Positions 26,007-35,800 of a stretch of DNA of 64,000 nt are shown here, one piece after another. The notes beneath the pieces are model-generated. The model had not been told where the DNA came from and made no database searches. It worked only from the letters and a program-made list of their open reading frames with translations. Position numbers and translations under genes: made by a program. Origin of the DNA: Flavobacteriales bacterium (GTDB lineage Bacteria; Bacteroidota; Bacteroidia; NS11-12g; UBA9320); NCBI GenBank assembly GCA_020635355.1, contig JACJZW010000007.1:1-64000 (forward strand). The letters run 5' to 3'. How positions within the stretch are numbered: the stretch's first letter is position 1; every line of letters starts with the position of its first letter.

Positions 26007-27107
26007 TCAGATGGTAGACTGAACGTGCATGATGTCAGTAATTCGTTTTTCGGCCAGGTGTGTTGCTGCTGCCTGTGTATGAATTCCTTCAGACTCTGCC
26101 AGATTGTAGATCTTGGTAAGCGTGTCGTAAATGCGCTCGGTATCCCGGATAGCATTTTCGCGGTGATACCCGGTGTACTCAGAATACACGTTGATCAAAC
26201 CACCTGCATTAATGAGAAAATCCGGAGCGTATAGAATGCCTTTGTTTACGAGCATATCGCCATGGATGTCCTCATCTTCCAATTGATTATTGGCGGCACC
26301 GGCAACGATTTCACACTTTAAACGATCAATGGTATCGTTGTTAAGGATACCTCCCAGGGCACATGGAGCAAAAATCTCAGCGTCTGTGTCGTAGATATCG
26401 TCACCACTCACAACCACGGCTCCGAATCGTTCAGCAGCTTCTTTGAGAGCGGCTTCATTCATATCCGAAACGTAGCACTTGGCTCCGTCCTTGTGCAAAT
26501 CTTCCAGCAGGTGCATACCCACTTTTCCGACGCCCATTACAGCGACCTTTTTACCTGCGAGTGAATCAGATCCCCATTTGTGCTTAGCTGATGCCTTGAT
26601 GCCTACATAAACGCCATAGGCGGTTACAGGAGATGGATCTCCTCCTCCTCCACGGCTCTCAGGCAAACCAACCACGTGATCAGTTTCCATGTTCACGTAC
26701 TCCATATCCTGGGTAGTGGTTCCCACATCTTCTGCTGTGATGTATTTTCCAGCCAGGTTGTTCACAAACCGACCAAAACGACGCATCAACGCCTCATTTT
26801 TCTGGGTGCGGGCATCGCCAATTATGACGGCCTTGGCACCTCCCAGATTTAATCCGGAAATAGACGCTTTGTACGTCATCCCCCGACTCAAACGAAGCAC
26901 ATCGCGAACGGCTTCAGATTCATTATTGTATTTCCACATTCGAGTGCCACCCAAACCAGGTCCGAGAACCGTGTTGTGAATAGCGATCAATGCCTTCAAA
27001 CCCGTCTGATTGTCATTACACACCAGAATTTGCTCGTGGTTGTGTTCAGAAAGGTTTTCAAACATATTCGTGTGGAGTTGGTTTTTAAGTTCAGATACTT
27101 CGATCAT
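26007..27107 (-). CDS. Leucine/Glu/Phe/Val dehydrogenase family enzyme
   Basis: A 366-residue NAD-dependent amino-acid dehydrogenase, most like leucine dehydrogenase, which reversibly deaminates branched amino acids. The N-terminal catalytic domain has LGPGLGGTRMW, MTYKASISGLNLGGAKAVI (catalytic Lys in GGAK) and ITAEDVGT; the C-terminal Rossmann domain has VAVMGVGKVGMHL, and GAANNQLED and PDFLINAGGLINV close the active site. Substrate preference cannot be told from sequence alone. It is divergent from the MsbA-like exporter, with promoter boxes that interleave. Confidence 0.88.
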   Translation of the reverse strand: MIEVSELKNQLHTNMFENLSEHNHEQILVCNDNQTGLKALIAIHNTVLGPGLGGTRMWKYNNESEAVRDVLRLSRGMTYKASISGLNLGGAKAVIIGDARTQKNEALMRRFGRFVNNLAGKYITAEDVGTTTQDMEYVNMETDHVVGLPESRGGGGDPSPVTAYGVYVGIKASAKHKWGSDSLAGKKVAVMGVGKVGMHLLEDLHKDGAKCYVSDMNEAALKEAAERFGAVVVSGDDIYDTDAEIFAPCALGGILNNDTIDRLKCEIVAGAANNQLEDEDIHGDMLVNKGILYAPDFLINAGGLINVYSEYTGYHRENAIRDTERIYDTLTKIYNLAESEGIHTQAAATHLAEKRITDIMHVQSTI

Positions 27108-27137
27108 CGTGTGATAGTATGCGTGTGAAATACGGCT

Positions 27138-27145
27138 TACTTTTG
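27138..27145 (+). promoter_or_regulatory. Possible -7 box of the MsbA-like exporter gene
   Basis: TACTTTTG matches TAnnTTTG; its predicted start (about 27152) lies inside the opposing leucine dehydrogenase promoter. No clear TTG is seen at the -33 position. Confidence 0.4.
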
Positions 27146-27151
27146 CCGGTG

Positions 27152-27180
27152 CAAAATTACTCTTTTTTTATCCAAACAAA
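27152..27180 (-). promoter_or_regulatory. Promoter of the leucine-dehydrogenase-family gene
   Basis: On the minus strand TTTG (plus 27177-27180), a 17-base gap and TAATTTTG (plus 27152-27159) match the Bacteroidota -33/-7 pattern, leaving a leader of about 35-40 bases. Confidence 0.6.
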
Positions 27181-27188
27181 CAGGAATC

Positions 27189-28985
27189 TTGAGACCTCTC
27201 CTCTACCTCAATAAGTACTTTATCAAGTATCGTTGGTATCTGATTCTTGGGATCATTTTCATCATCTGTTCCAACATTTTTGCCATCCTCATAGCCCCGG
27301 TTGTTCGCACGGCCATCGACAGTATGATTGACAACATACGGGTATATAATATGCTGGATCTTGGGGCGCCTGAAATAGCTTCCCATGTGGCTCGAATGGC
27401 GCTGTACTTTGGCGGATTGGTATTGGTAGCCGCGCTGATCAAAGGCGTCTTTATGTATTTCATGCGCCAAACCATCATCGTGATGTCGCGCAAGATTGAA
27501 TTTGACCTCAAGAATGAAATTTTCTCCCAATACCAACGGTTGGGTGCATCCTTCTACAACCGAAATTACACGGGTGACTTGATGAATCGAATCAGTGAGG
27601 ACGTCAGTCAGGTTCGAATGTACCTTGGACCCGCCATCATGTACACCATCAATCTGGTGTTTTTGTTCATACTCGTTATCTCGGTGATGGTCTCCATCAA
27701 CCCCGAGATAACACTCTATGTGTTGCTCCCTCTTCCCATCCTGTCCATCTCCATTTACTATGTATCGGAGATCATCAACAAGCGAAGTGCTGTTTTACAA
27801 GCTAAATTATCCGGGATTACCACCTACGTACAAGAGGCGTTTTCCGGCATCCGTGTACTGAAAGCCTTTGCGGCAGAGCCTTCCTTCACCTCCGCGTTTG
27901 AAGATCGTAGTGAAGACTACAAACAGCAATACATGCGATTGGTTCAGGTAAATGCGCTGTTCTTTCCATTGACCATGATGCTGATAGGCCTGTCGGTTAT
28001 TATCACCATTTATTTTGGGGGCAAACAGGTCATTGAAGGGACGTTCAGCTTTGGGAACATTGCCGAGTACGTGATCTACGTGAATATGTTAACCTGGCCT
28101 GTTGCCTCATTAGGTTGGGTCACCAGCATTATCCAGCGCGCTTCTGCATCACAGGAACGCATTAATGCCTTTCTGGACGAGGAACCGGAACGAACATCAG
28201 GAAACCCCGTTCAATCGTTTAACAATTCCATTCGATTTGAGCATGTTTCGTTCACCTATTCCGGCACATCCAAGGCCGTGTTAAAGGACCTGAATTTTGA
28301 AATTAAGAAGGGGCAAACCATTGGCATCATTGGGACAACCGGTAGTGGCAAGTCTACACTGGCTTCACTCCTACTTCGTTTATATGAGCCCAATGATGGT
28401 TCGATCTTTTTGGACAATCATCCCATCGGTCAATATGACTTGATCGCCTATCGATCGTTGTGGGGTTATGTACCCCAGGACATCTTCCTTTTTTCTGAAT
28501 CGATACGGGAGAATATTCTGTTTGGTCGGGAGGATTTGAATGGAAATGATGCCGAGACATTTATACAGAAATACGCCTCCATGGCGGATGTTTGGAAGGA
28601 TATCGAGTCGTTTCCCAAACAACTCAATACCATTCTTGGTGAACGCGGTATTACGCTGAGCGGTGGACAAAAACAACGCGTTGCCATTGCGCGTGCCCTA
28701 ATTCGTGAACCTGAATTGTTGTTATTCGATGATTCTTTGTCGGCCGTTGACACCCATACGGAACGCACCATCAAACAAAATCTTAAGTCCTACATGAAGG
28801 ATCGGACCGTGATTCTCGTGTCACACCGGGTTTCATCCGTAGAAGATGCCGATCATCTCCTGGTGATGGACGACGGCCGGATTGCCGAACAGGGAAGTCC
28901 ATCCGATCTTATTAAATCCGGCGGATTGTTTGCCGCAATGGTTGAACTACAGTCTAGTCAGGACAGTGTTCCAACAGCCGATTAG
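27189..28985 (+). CDS. MsbA-like ABC exporter (fused membrane/ATPase)
   Basis: A 598-residue half-transporter of the lipid/multidrug export type. Six helices span about residues 15-320; the ATPase domain has Walker A GTTGSGKS, Q-loop YVPQDIFLF, signature LSGGQKQR, Walker B LLLFDDSLSAVD and H-loop VSHR. The residue after Walker B is Asp instead of Glu, as in one site of heterodimeric exporters, yet no partner gene is nearby. The start is a TTG (27189) followed by RPLLYLNKYFIKYRW, the usual N terminus of Bacteroidota homologues; no ATG is available upstream. Substrate unknown; a lipid A or phospholipid flippase role is possible. Confidence 0.88.
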   Translation: MRPLLYLNKYFIKYRWYLILGIIFIICSNIFAILIAPVVRTAIDSMIDNIRVYNMLDLGAPEIASHVARMALYFGGLVLVAALIKGVFMYFMRQTIIVMSRKIEFDLKNEIFSQYQRLGASFYNRNYTGDLMNRISEDVSQVRMYLGPAIMYTINLVFLFILVISVMVSINPEITLYVLLPLPILSISIYYVSEIINKRSAVLQAKLSGITTYVQEAFSGIRVLKAFAAEPSFTSAFEDRSEDYKQQYMRLVQVNALFFPLTMMLIGLSVIITIYFGGKQVIEGTFSFGNIAEYVIYVNMLTWPVASLGWVTSIIQRASASQERINAFLDEEPERTSGNPVQSFNNSIRFEHVSFTYSGTSKAVLKDLNFEIKKGQTIGIIGTTGSGKSTLASLLLRLYEPNDGSIFLDNHPIGQYDLIAYRSLWGYVPQDIFLFSESIRENILFGREDLNGNDAETFIQKYASMADVWKDIESFPKQLNTILGERGITLSGGQKQRVAIARALIREPELLLFDDSLSAVDTHTERTIKQNLKSYMKDRTVILVSHRVSSVEDADHLLVMDDGRIAEQGSPSDLIKSGGLFAAMVELQSSQDSVPTAD

Positions 28986-29101
28986 GATATTCTGCATCAA
29001 AAAGATCGCTCCGTCACCTGATTGGATGAAAATGTTTCTTTGGGTTGATCGGATAATTGCTTTTTTTTGATGGGCGAAACAGGCTGAGGCGCATATCGGA
29101 T

Positions 29102-29395
29102 ATGCATAACAATCATGAAAACAAGGAGGTCTTCTCCAAACGCGTTCGAGCGGGGAAGCGTACGTATTTCTTTGACGTAAAAGCTACGAGAGGAAACGAC
29201 TACTACATCACCATCACCGAAAGCAAAAAGAAATTTGACGACGGCAACTACGTGAAACACAAGATCTTCCTGTATAAGGAGGATTTTAACAAGTTCATGG
29301 ATGCATTTACCGAAACCGTCAATCACGTAAAATCTGAACTGATGCCGGAATATGACTATGAGGAATTCCAGCGTCATGACGACGAGGACGAGTAA
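29102..29395 (+). CDS. DUF3276 (PUR-alpha-like) nucleic-acid-binding protein
   Basis: A 97-residue protein of the Bacteroidota PUR-alpha family. It shows KEVFSKRVRAGKRTYFFDVK, NDYYITITESKK and the acidic tail EYDYEEFQRHDDEDE. Bacterial PUR-alpha proteins bind single-stranded DNA or RNA. The ATG at 29102 (MHNNHENKE) fits the family better than the longer frame from 29057. The 28986-29101 stretch before it shows no other gene. Confidence 0.85.
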   Translation: MHNNHENKEVFSKRVRAGKRTYFFDVKATRGNDYYITITESKKKFDDGNYVKHKIFLYKEDFNKFMDAFTETVNHVKSELMPEYDYEEFQRHDDEDE

Positions 29396-29408
29396 GTCCT
29401 GAAACACT

Positions 29409-29957
29409 ATGGTTAAATATTACTGGATTTTTGGGGGGATAGCAGGATTGAGTTCTATTCTGCTCGAGTATTTGTTGTTTGGCGGACACATTGGGTTTGA
29501 ATCCACTGGTGGCGTTTTGCTGGGCAAGTATGCGGCATTATTGGTTTGTGTGGTCTTTGCCATCATTCTGATCCGTAAATTGAACAATGGAATCAGTTTG
29601 ATGAGATGCATGTTTTCAGGTTTGATGATCGGCCTCATTGCCTCATCGGTTTCTACCGCCGGCTACACGGCCATGACCTACCCCGATGGTGCCTTCATTC
29701 AAGAAGCAAAATCCTATACCATCCAAACCTGGAAGGATCGAAACGCCAATGATCCGGAAGAATTAAAAAAAGAAGCCGAGGTAGTGCAACGCATTGAAGA
29801 TAATTACTCCGTTAGAACCCATGCGTTTTTCGAATTGACAGGTTACGTGGTTGGCGCACTCATCTTTTCACTTTTCACAGCCGTTTTCGTAGCGAAACGA
29901 TCCAGTTTAACAGGCAATTATGGCAACGAACATCAACAGTCAGGAAATTCAAATTAA
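29409..29957 (+). CDS. DUF4199 membrane protein
   Basis: A 182-residue Bacteroidota membrane protein with four predicted helices (about 5-22, 37-55, 68-88 and 140-162) and a soluble, charged loop between helices 3 and 4. The family has no known function. It opens a chain of overlapping genes; the next gene starts 38 bases before its stop. Confidence 0.75.
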   Translation: MVKYYWIFGGIAGLSSILLEYLLFGGHIGFESTGGVLLGKYAALLVCVVFAIILIRKLNNGISLMRCMFSGLMIGLIASSVSTAGYTAMTYPDGAFIQEAKSYTIQTWKDRNANDPEELKKEAEVVQRIEDNYSVRTHAFFELTGYVVGALIFSLFTAVFVAKRSSLTGNYGNEHQQSGNSN

Positions 29958-30333
29958 TCGTTCAGCCAACAAGGTTGTTGACTTTCTTTCCGATCTGAAT
30001 AATTACGCCTCCTTAATGCCGAAAGAGGTAAACATGTTTGAAGTGGAAGGTGATCAAGCCACGCTCCATGTAGATGGATTAGGAAAATTTCAACTCGTGG
30101 TATCTGAAAAGACAGCGGATCAGATTGTACTGAAACCATCGGGAAAATTGCCTTTTGACTTCGACATTGTATGGACCGTAACACCGACCGCTGCAGGAAG
30201 TTCCGTTTTAGGTACGATACGCGCGAATCTCAACCCGTTCATTAAGCTGTTAGCCGAGCCCAAGTTGAGATCATTTGTGGATGCGCAGGCCGTGAACATG
30301 CAAACCTATTTGGAGTCTTCTATTCCAGAATAA
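29920..30333 (+). CDS. SRPBCC/START-like domain protein
   Basis: A 137-residue single-domain protein of the START/Bet v1-like fold. The family N terminus is clear (IQINRSANKVVDFLSDLNNY), followed by beta strands and a long C-terminal helix (FIKLLAEPKLRSFVDAQAVN). Members bind hydrophobic ligands or help ubiquinone chemistry; the ligand here is unknown. The gene overlaps DUF4199 by 38 bases, and its TAA overlaps the ATG of plsC (TAATG). Confidence 0.75.
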   Translation: MATNINSQEIQINRSANKVVDFLSDLNNYASLMPKEVNMFEVEGDQATLHVDGLGKFQLVVSEKTADQIVLKPSGKLPFDFDIVWTVTPTAAGSSVLGTIRANLNPFIKLLAEPKLRSFVDAQAVNMQTYLESSIPE

Positions 30334-31112
30334 TGTCGGGGTTCATCCGCATTCTACGGTTTACCTGGGCGATCTATTTTCTCCTGCTATTCATTGTATT
30401 CTTCCTACTCTTTTACCCATTTTTTAGAATCTTCCTCTATCGTAGGAACCGATATCCCATTGCTCATAAACTTCGAGCCATTTGGGGTAGGATTATCATG
30501 TTCCTGAGTGGCTTAATTCCGTCTACCACCTATGAAGAGCCCTTGTCAAAAGACCAGTCTTACGTATTCGTGGCCAATCACTTTTCGTATTTGGACATTT
30601 TGAGTCTCAATGTGCAGGTTCATCACTACTTCCGTTTTATGGCCAAGAGCGAACTGGGTAACATTCCCCTGTTTAAAATTTTCTTCCGAACCATTGATAT
30701 TTCCGTGAACCGCAAAAGTACCCGCGCCTCTGCCAAGGCATTTTCCTACGCCAACCGGGCCTTGGCCGAAGGCGACAGTCTTGGGATCTTCCCGGAAGGA
30801 GGCATAGGTGAATCCGTTCCCATCATGAGGCGATTCAAACCGGGAGCCTTCCGTATGGCTGTTGAAAACAACGTACCCATTGTACCCGTATCCATATTGG
30901 ATAACTTCAAGCGCATGCCTGGAGGCGGACTAGACAATGGCGGTACGCCCGGTAAAATGCGAGTTGTGGTACACAAGCCTATTCAAACAAATGCCATTGA
31001 GCTGGATGAGATCCCGGCGCTGATGGACCAGGTGTATCACATCATCCAAAATACCATTAATACCGCTAACTTTGACGGCGCTGAAAATGAAGATCACGGA
31101 TCAGGTAATTAA
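30333..31112 (+). CDS. plsC: 1-acyl-sn-glycerol-3-phosphate acyltransferase (PlsC)
   Basis: A 259-residue membrane-associated acyltransferase of glycerophospholipid synthesis, making phosphatidic acid from lysophosphatidic acid. It has an N-terminal membrane helix (about 8-35), catalytic NHFSYLDIL (HX4D), DISVNRKSTRAS, FPEGGIGES and VPIVPVSIL, the four motif blocks of the family. Its 3' end overlaps gatC by 26 bases. Confidence 0.88.
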   Translation: MSGFIRILRFTWAIYFLLLFIVFFLLFYPFFRIFLYRRNRYPIAHKLRAIWGRIIMFLSGLIPSTTYEEPLSKDQSYVFVANHFSYLDILSLNVQVHHYFRFMAKSELGNIPLFKIFFRTIDISVNRKSTRASAKAFSYANRALAEGDSLGIFPEGGIGESVPIMRRFKPGAFRMAVENNVPIVPVSILDNFKRMPGGGLDNGGTPGKMRVVVHKPIQTNAIELDEIPALMDQVYHIIQNTINTANFDGAENEDHGSGN

Positions 31113-31386
31113 CGAATTGGCTCATCTGGCCAGACTGGAGTTTGATGAGGAATCACGTCCCAGGATTAAGGCCGACTTGGAGCGGATTCTGGTGTTTTGC
31201 GAACAATTGAATGAGGTAAACACAGAGGGTGTCGAACCATTGGTTTATCTGTCGGATGTTACGGATGGTTTGCGTGATGACCAACCCAATCCACCGCTTG
31301 CAAAGGATCTTGCACTTAAAAATGCCCCAAAGGCGGATTCAGACTACTTCAAAATTCCCAAGGTCCTTAATAAAAAGGACCGATGA
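31087..31386 (+). CDS. gatC: Asp-tRNA(Asn)/Glu-tRNA(Gln) amidotransferase subunit C
   Basis: A 99-residue GatC, the small subunit that stabilises GatAB for tRNA-dependent synthesis of Asn-tRNA or Gln-tRNA. Family features are INELAHLARLEFDEES, LERILVFCEQLNEVNTEGVE, PLVYLSDVTDGLRDDQP and the C-terminal NAPKADSDYFKIPKVL. The ATG at 31087 is preferred over an upstream TTG at 31072. gatA and gatB are elsewhere, as is common in Bacteroidota. The stop overlaps the next ATG (ATGA). Confidence 0.9.
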   Translation: MKITDQVINELAHLARLEFDEESRPRIKADLERILVFCEQLNEVNTEGVEPLVYLSDVTDGLRDDQPNPPLAKDLALKNAPKADSDYFKIPKVLNKKDR

Positions 31387-31937
31387 AGGTGTACACCGGC
31401 ATTGGTGATCAGGGAACAACCAACATCCTGGGTGAAAAGGGCGTTTCCAAGAATGATGCCCGTGTAAATGCCTACGGAACCATTGACGAACTAAACAGCC
31501 ACGTTGGGTTGATTGGAACTTATGCGCTTGCACACCCCTACGTTGAACAATTACGGTGGATTCAGAATCACCTCTTCACCATTGGATCCGAGCTGGCCTC
31601 CACGCCTGAGGCGTTGAAGAAGCTAAAACTCAAACAAGTGGGAGCCATGGATATTCAAACCCTGGAACAATGGATAGATGAGCAAACAGCCGATCTCTCC
31701 CCACTTCAATCGTTTGTATTGCCTGGTAGCTGTCGTGAAAATGCTGTTTGTCATGTGGCGCGCACGGTGTGCCGAAGAGCGGAGCGTTTGACCGTTCATC
31801 TGCACACACTGATTCCGGTTCATCCCGAAACCCTCATTTTCTTGAATCGATTGTCTGATTACTTCTTCACGCTCGCGCGTACCATGAGCCGTCTTGCCCA
31901 ACAGGAAGACATCATCTGGAAACCGAATAAAGACTAA
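31383..31937 (+). CDS. PduO-type ATP:cob(I)alamin adenosyltransferase
   Basis: A 184-residue corrinoid adenosyltransferase that transfers adenosyl from ATP to cobalt to make coenzyme B12. PduO-type motifs are visible: MKVYTGIGDQGTTNILGEK (ATP loop), AYGTIDELNSHVGL, SFVLPGSCRENAVCHVARTV and CRRAERL; LNRLSDYFFTLAR closes the active site. It is the last gene of the overlapping operon and its stop abuts the stop of the convergent TPR gene with no gap. Confidence 0.9.
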   Translation: MKVYTGIGDQGTTNILGEKGVSKNDARVNAYGTIDELNSHVGLIGTYALAHPYVEQLRWIQNHLFTIGSELASTPEALKKLKLKQVGAMDIQTLEQWIDEQTADLSPLQSFVLPGSCRENAVCHVARTVCRRAERLTVHLHTLIPVHPETLIFLNRLSDYFFTLARTMSRLAQQEDIIWKPNKD

Positions 31938-32711
31938 TTACCGACCTCCCTGCTGTCGCAGATATTGCTCGTATTGGAGCTGATCCAACTCGGCTTTGCT
32001 CAACTGACGTTGCGGTTGTGCACCACCAGACTGACTCATTTCCTTGATTTGCTGAACACCTATTTGTGCCGCCTGAAAATCAGGACTTACCGCCAAGGCC
32101 TTCTTAATATATTCGGTAGCCACGTTGGTGTTCCCCATATTGAAGTACAGTTGCCCCTTTAGGTAATAAGCAGCGGCTTTAATATCCACCATTTGAGCAC
32201 CTTGTACCGATGGAAATTCAACCAAAGTGGTTCCTGAATCAGCCAAAATTTGATCCAGTCGTTGAAGGTAGGCCTCCGGTGCGTTTCTGTTAGACTCAAT
32301 TTTGGCCAGTTGGAAGAGATAAACCAGGTTGTGATTCTTCTCGTACAGTTTGTTATACTTTTTAACGGCATTGGTGTAATCACCGGTAATTCCCTGAGAC
32401 TCGGCCACCATTTCCATCAGCACATCGTTATTGGGTTGATCATTGAGGAGCTTTTCACCCAACTTGATTCCGGCTTCAAACACCCCATTTCGCATATACA
32501 ATCGGGCAAGTGAATCTGTGTATTCAGTGTTCGATGAATCCCGATCCAAAATATAGTTGAGCGCAACAATGGCCGTGTAATCGTCCTTCGCTTTAACGGC
32601 TTGTTTGTACACACTTAGGTGTCGGTTTCCATTGTTACCGTGCTCTTCCGATGTTGAGGTACAGGCAGTTAGCGTTACTGCCACCATCACAAAACTGATG
32701 AACTTTTGCAT
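31938..32711 (-). CDS. TPR-repeat lipoprotein
   Basis: A 257-residue lipoprotein with lipobox VTLTAC (Cys about residue 17) and several TPR-like helical pairs (IVALNYILDRDSSNTEYTDS, AVKKYNKLYEKNHNLVYLFQ, YLKGQLYFNMGNTNVATEYI). It ends in a Gln-rich tail (QLQYEQYLRQQGG). TPR proteins act as scaffolds; the partner is unknown. The ATG at 32711 is chosen because it begins a good lipoprotein signal and lies about 20 bases after a TAnnTTTG box; the open frame extends to 32789. Confidence 0.78.
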   Translation of the reverse strand: MQKFISFVMVAVTLTACTSTSEEHGNNGNRHLSVYKQAVKAKDDYTAIVALNYILDRDSSNTEYTDSLARLYMRNGVFEAGIKLGEKLLNDQPNNDVLMEMVAESQGITGDYTNAVKKYNKLYEKNHNLVYLFQLAKIESNRNAPEAYLQRLDQILADSGTTLVEFPSVQGAQMVDIKAAAYYLKGQLYFNMGNTNVATEYIKKALAVSPDFQAAQIGVQQIKEMSQSGGAQPQRQLSKAELDQLQYEQYLRQQGGR

Positions 32712-32730
32712 TCGTGCTGATTGATTTCGG

Positions 32731-32738
32731 CAAACATA
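32731..32738 (-). promoter_or_regulatory. Possible -7 box of the TPR lipoprotein gene
   Basis: TATGTTTG on the minus strand matches TAnnTTTG and lies 19 bases before the ATG at 32711. Confidence 0.4.
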
Positions 32739-32811
32739 CAACTCCTTGAGGAGTGAGCGGACCATCAATGATGATTTGACACCAAGCATCGACTAATACC
32801 TGATCGAGCAC

Positions 32812-32841
32812 TTGGTTATTAACATTTTACTCTTAACTTTG
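32812..32841 (+). promoter_or_regulatory. Promoter of the large gliding-type T9SS gene
   Basis: TTG (32812-32814), exactly 19 bases, then TAACTTTG (32834-32841): a full match to the flavobacterial TTG-N19-TAnnTTTG consensus. It lies 30 bases before the ATG at 32872. Confidence 0.75.
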
Positions 32842-32871
32842 TGGACAACTACTACTACTAATAATGCTGTG

Positions 32872-35800
32872 ATGAAAATCAAAGCTGTGCTACTGCTTAC
32901 TGGAATTTTTATGGCCGAATGGGGGTTTGGCCAATGTTCCGGACTCGAAATTACCGTCGACAAGACGCAACAATGTGCGCCGGGTATCATCCGGTTCACC
33001 ATCAACAATCAACCTTCTGGCTCTACCATTCAATGGGACTTTGGAAACGGATGGGGAACTTCCGCCGATACGGCATTTGAGTTTTTTCTCGATGCCAAGG
33101 TGATTAATGCCCGTGCATTGGTAACGTTTTCTGGTGGTTCTCAATGTACCATCGATTCGCAATCTATTGCTCGTGTGTTGGCCAAACCAACACCCAAGTT
33201 CGAAGTTTCCAGAACAAAACTCTGTGATGGCCCTGACACGGTAACCTTTGTCAACACCACCCCTAATACCAAAGAAATAAGTTGGATTGTGGATGGAAGC
33301 AATTATCCAAAAAGTACCGATACCCTCATTCATGACTTTAAGTCCTCGGGATTGAAGGATATTAGCCTCATTGTTGAAGACAGTTTCGGATGCACTTCGG
33401 TGAAAGTATTTAAAGACGTGGTTACCGTTCATCCCGATATTGATCTAGAATTTACCGCGGATGTACGAACCGGTTGTGTCACTAAATCCGTGAATATCAG
33501 CCCCAACATTTCCCAGAATGGTGAGACTATCGTTTCCTATCAATGGAACTTTGAAGGTGCTGAAAACGGAATTCAATACGCTAGTAGCCCAACAACGTTA
33601 ACGTATAAACAATCTGGTGAATATGATGCTTCTATTTCCGTTGTAACCCAAAACGGTTGTACCCATTTTCTTAAAAAGGAAAACTACTTCCAATTTGGTG
33701 ATTCAATTAATTTGAACGTGAAGTTCTCATCTCAACTCAGCTGTGTTGGAGACTCCATTATTGTTACGGCACAGGTGAAGGAAAACGGTCTTTTCAAATG
33801 GAATCTATCCGGAAATCCCGGAATTAGAGAAGTCACTCCAAAGCAGTTATATGTTAGTTATGACAACCCGGGTTCCTATGGTCTTGCTCTTGAAATGTCG
33901 AACAACGGCTGCTTTTCTAAAATTGAACTTGATTCCGTAATTCAAATCAAAGAAGTAAAAGCCAATTTTTTTAGCTCAGATTATTACCACTGCTACCGTC
34001 CACATATCAGTCATTTCACCAATCTTAGTGCAGCGAGTCACAATCAGGTAATGACCTATGAGTGGAGTTATATTGATGAAGCAGGTCAAATCATACATCA
34101 ATCAACCCTAAAAAATGACTCAATCAACATTACAGAGTTTGGACGATATGATGTGCAGTTGGTAGTAAAAGACATGTATGGCTGTAGTGACACCGTAGTC
34201 AAGCATGATCATCTTCGTGTGTTGCCTATCAAATCCAATTTCTTGAGTGAGGAATTTGTGGGCTGTGTTGGACAGGAAATTACGTTGCAACATAAGACCC
34301 CAAAAAGCTCCTATTTATCCACCGATACATTCAACTGGACCATTTACGATAGTTCAGACTCGTTGATTTTTAGCGGAAGTGGCCCGGAGTTCAAAAACAC
34401 CTTTAACAAGGTTGGGTTCTATCATGTACGGATGATCGCTGCCAATACTATTGGCTGCATTGACACATCCAAAAAAAACAATTACATCGAAATCATCGAA
34501 TCCAAACCGGAATTCCGGGTGGATGATACCGTGGTATGTGCCGCGCAGAATTATGTCTATCTGAAAGCAGAATCAAAACCAACTAAAGCTAACTTTAGCT
34601 TCGCCTGGAATATTCGAAATCAAAACGACTCCTCCGTAATTTCTGTTGGGTTTGACACCACTCACATTCAAAAAATACTAATTCATCAGCCCGGTAAATA
34701 TTCTGTTTCCTACATCCATCGAATTAATCAGGGATGTTATGATACACTGATTAAAAAAGACCTCATCCAGGTTAATGGAATTAAAGGACATATCAAGCTG
34801 GACAAGAAATTTGGCTGCGAGGGGACAATTATCTCCCCGAAATTCGTCACCACCACCAACGTTCATGAAAGTTCACCAGTTGACTCACTGATTTACAGTT
34901 GGGGTGCAACACCTTTTTCTTCTGAAAATCTTCTCGAAAATTACGCCACACCTGCCCCATCCATTCAGCTCAGTAAAGCCGGATTGTACAACATAAGTAT
35001 GCGTGTAACTAATTCAACCGGCTGCCGATTAAACATTTCATCTGACACTATTCAAATTGGCATCAAAGCAGACTTCAATGCCAACAAATATGAATTGTGT
35101 GTGAACGACACTGTCCTGATTACATCCAACAGCACCTCGTTCATTAACTTTAGGGAATGGACCGTATCAGGTGATGGTCAATTTGACTTTGACACACTTG
35201 GAAAATTTATCCCTCATGAAAATGGCCAGTATAAAATCAGATTGATTGCCGGGTACAACCAACAATGCTTTGATACGATAACCAAGGATTTCCAATCCGT
35301 TAAAGTGACCAGCCGTTTCAACACCTTCAATTCTGACCTTTTGTGCGCACCGGCATACGCCCAATTCGTATCGGAATCTCAGAATGCAGATTCGCTCTTT
35401 TGGGATTTTGGCGATGGCACTAATCTGGTAACAACAGATCTGAGTGTCGCTACAATTTATCAACGAAACACGGTGCCTGGAAAGGGGTATGTGGTGAGTC
35501 TAATAGCACACAATGAGCTAGGATGTGCAGATACCTTCGTTAGTCCATATCCGGTTAACGTCATTGGGCCGCAGCCCAAAATACAATTGGAAAACTTTAA
35601 TGGGTGCGAACCGTTGAATGTTCGTTTTAAGCATCAACATTCCGGTGCAACGTCTATCCTGCTTAATTTCCGCGATGGAAGTGAACTCGACACTTCTATC
35701 ACAAACTCCCATGTTTATTTTGTCAAAAACGGCTCGTTAGAACAGAAATTTATTCCATCAGTTTACGCCATAGATAGTTTGGGTTGCTCTGCAATTGCAG

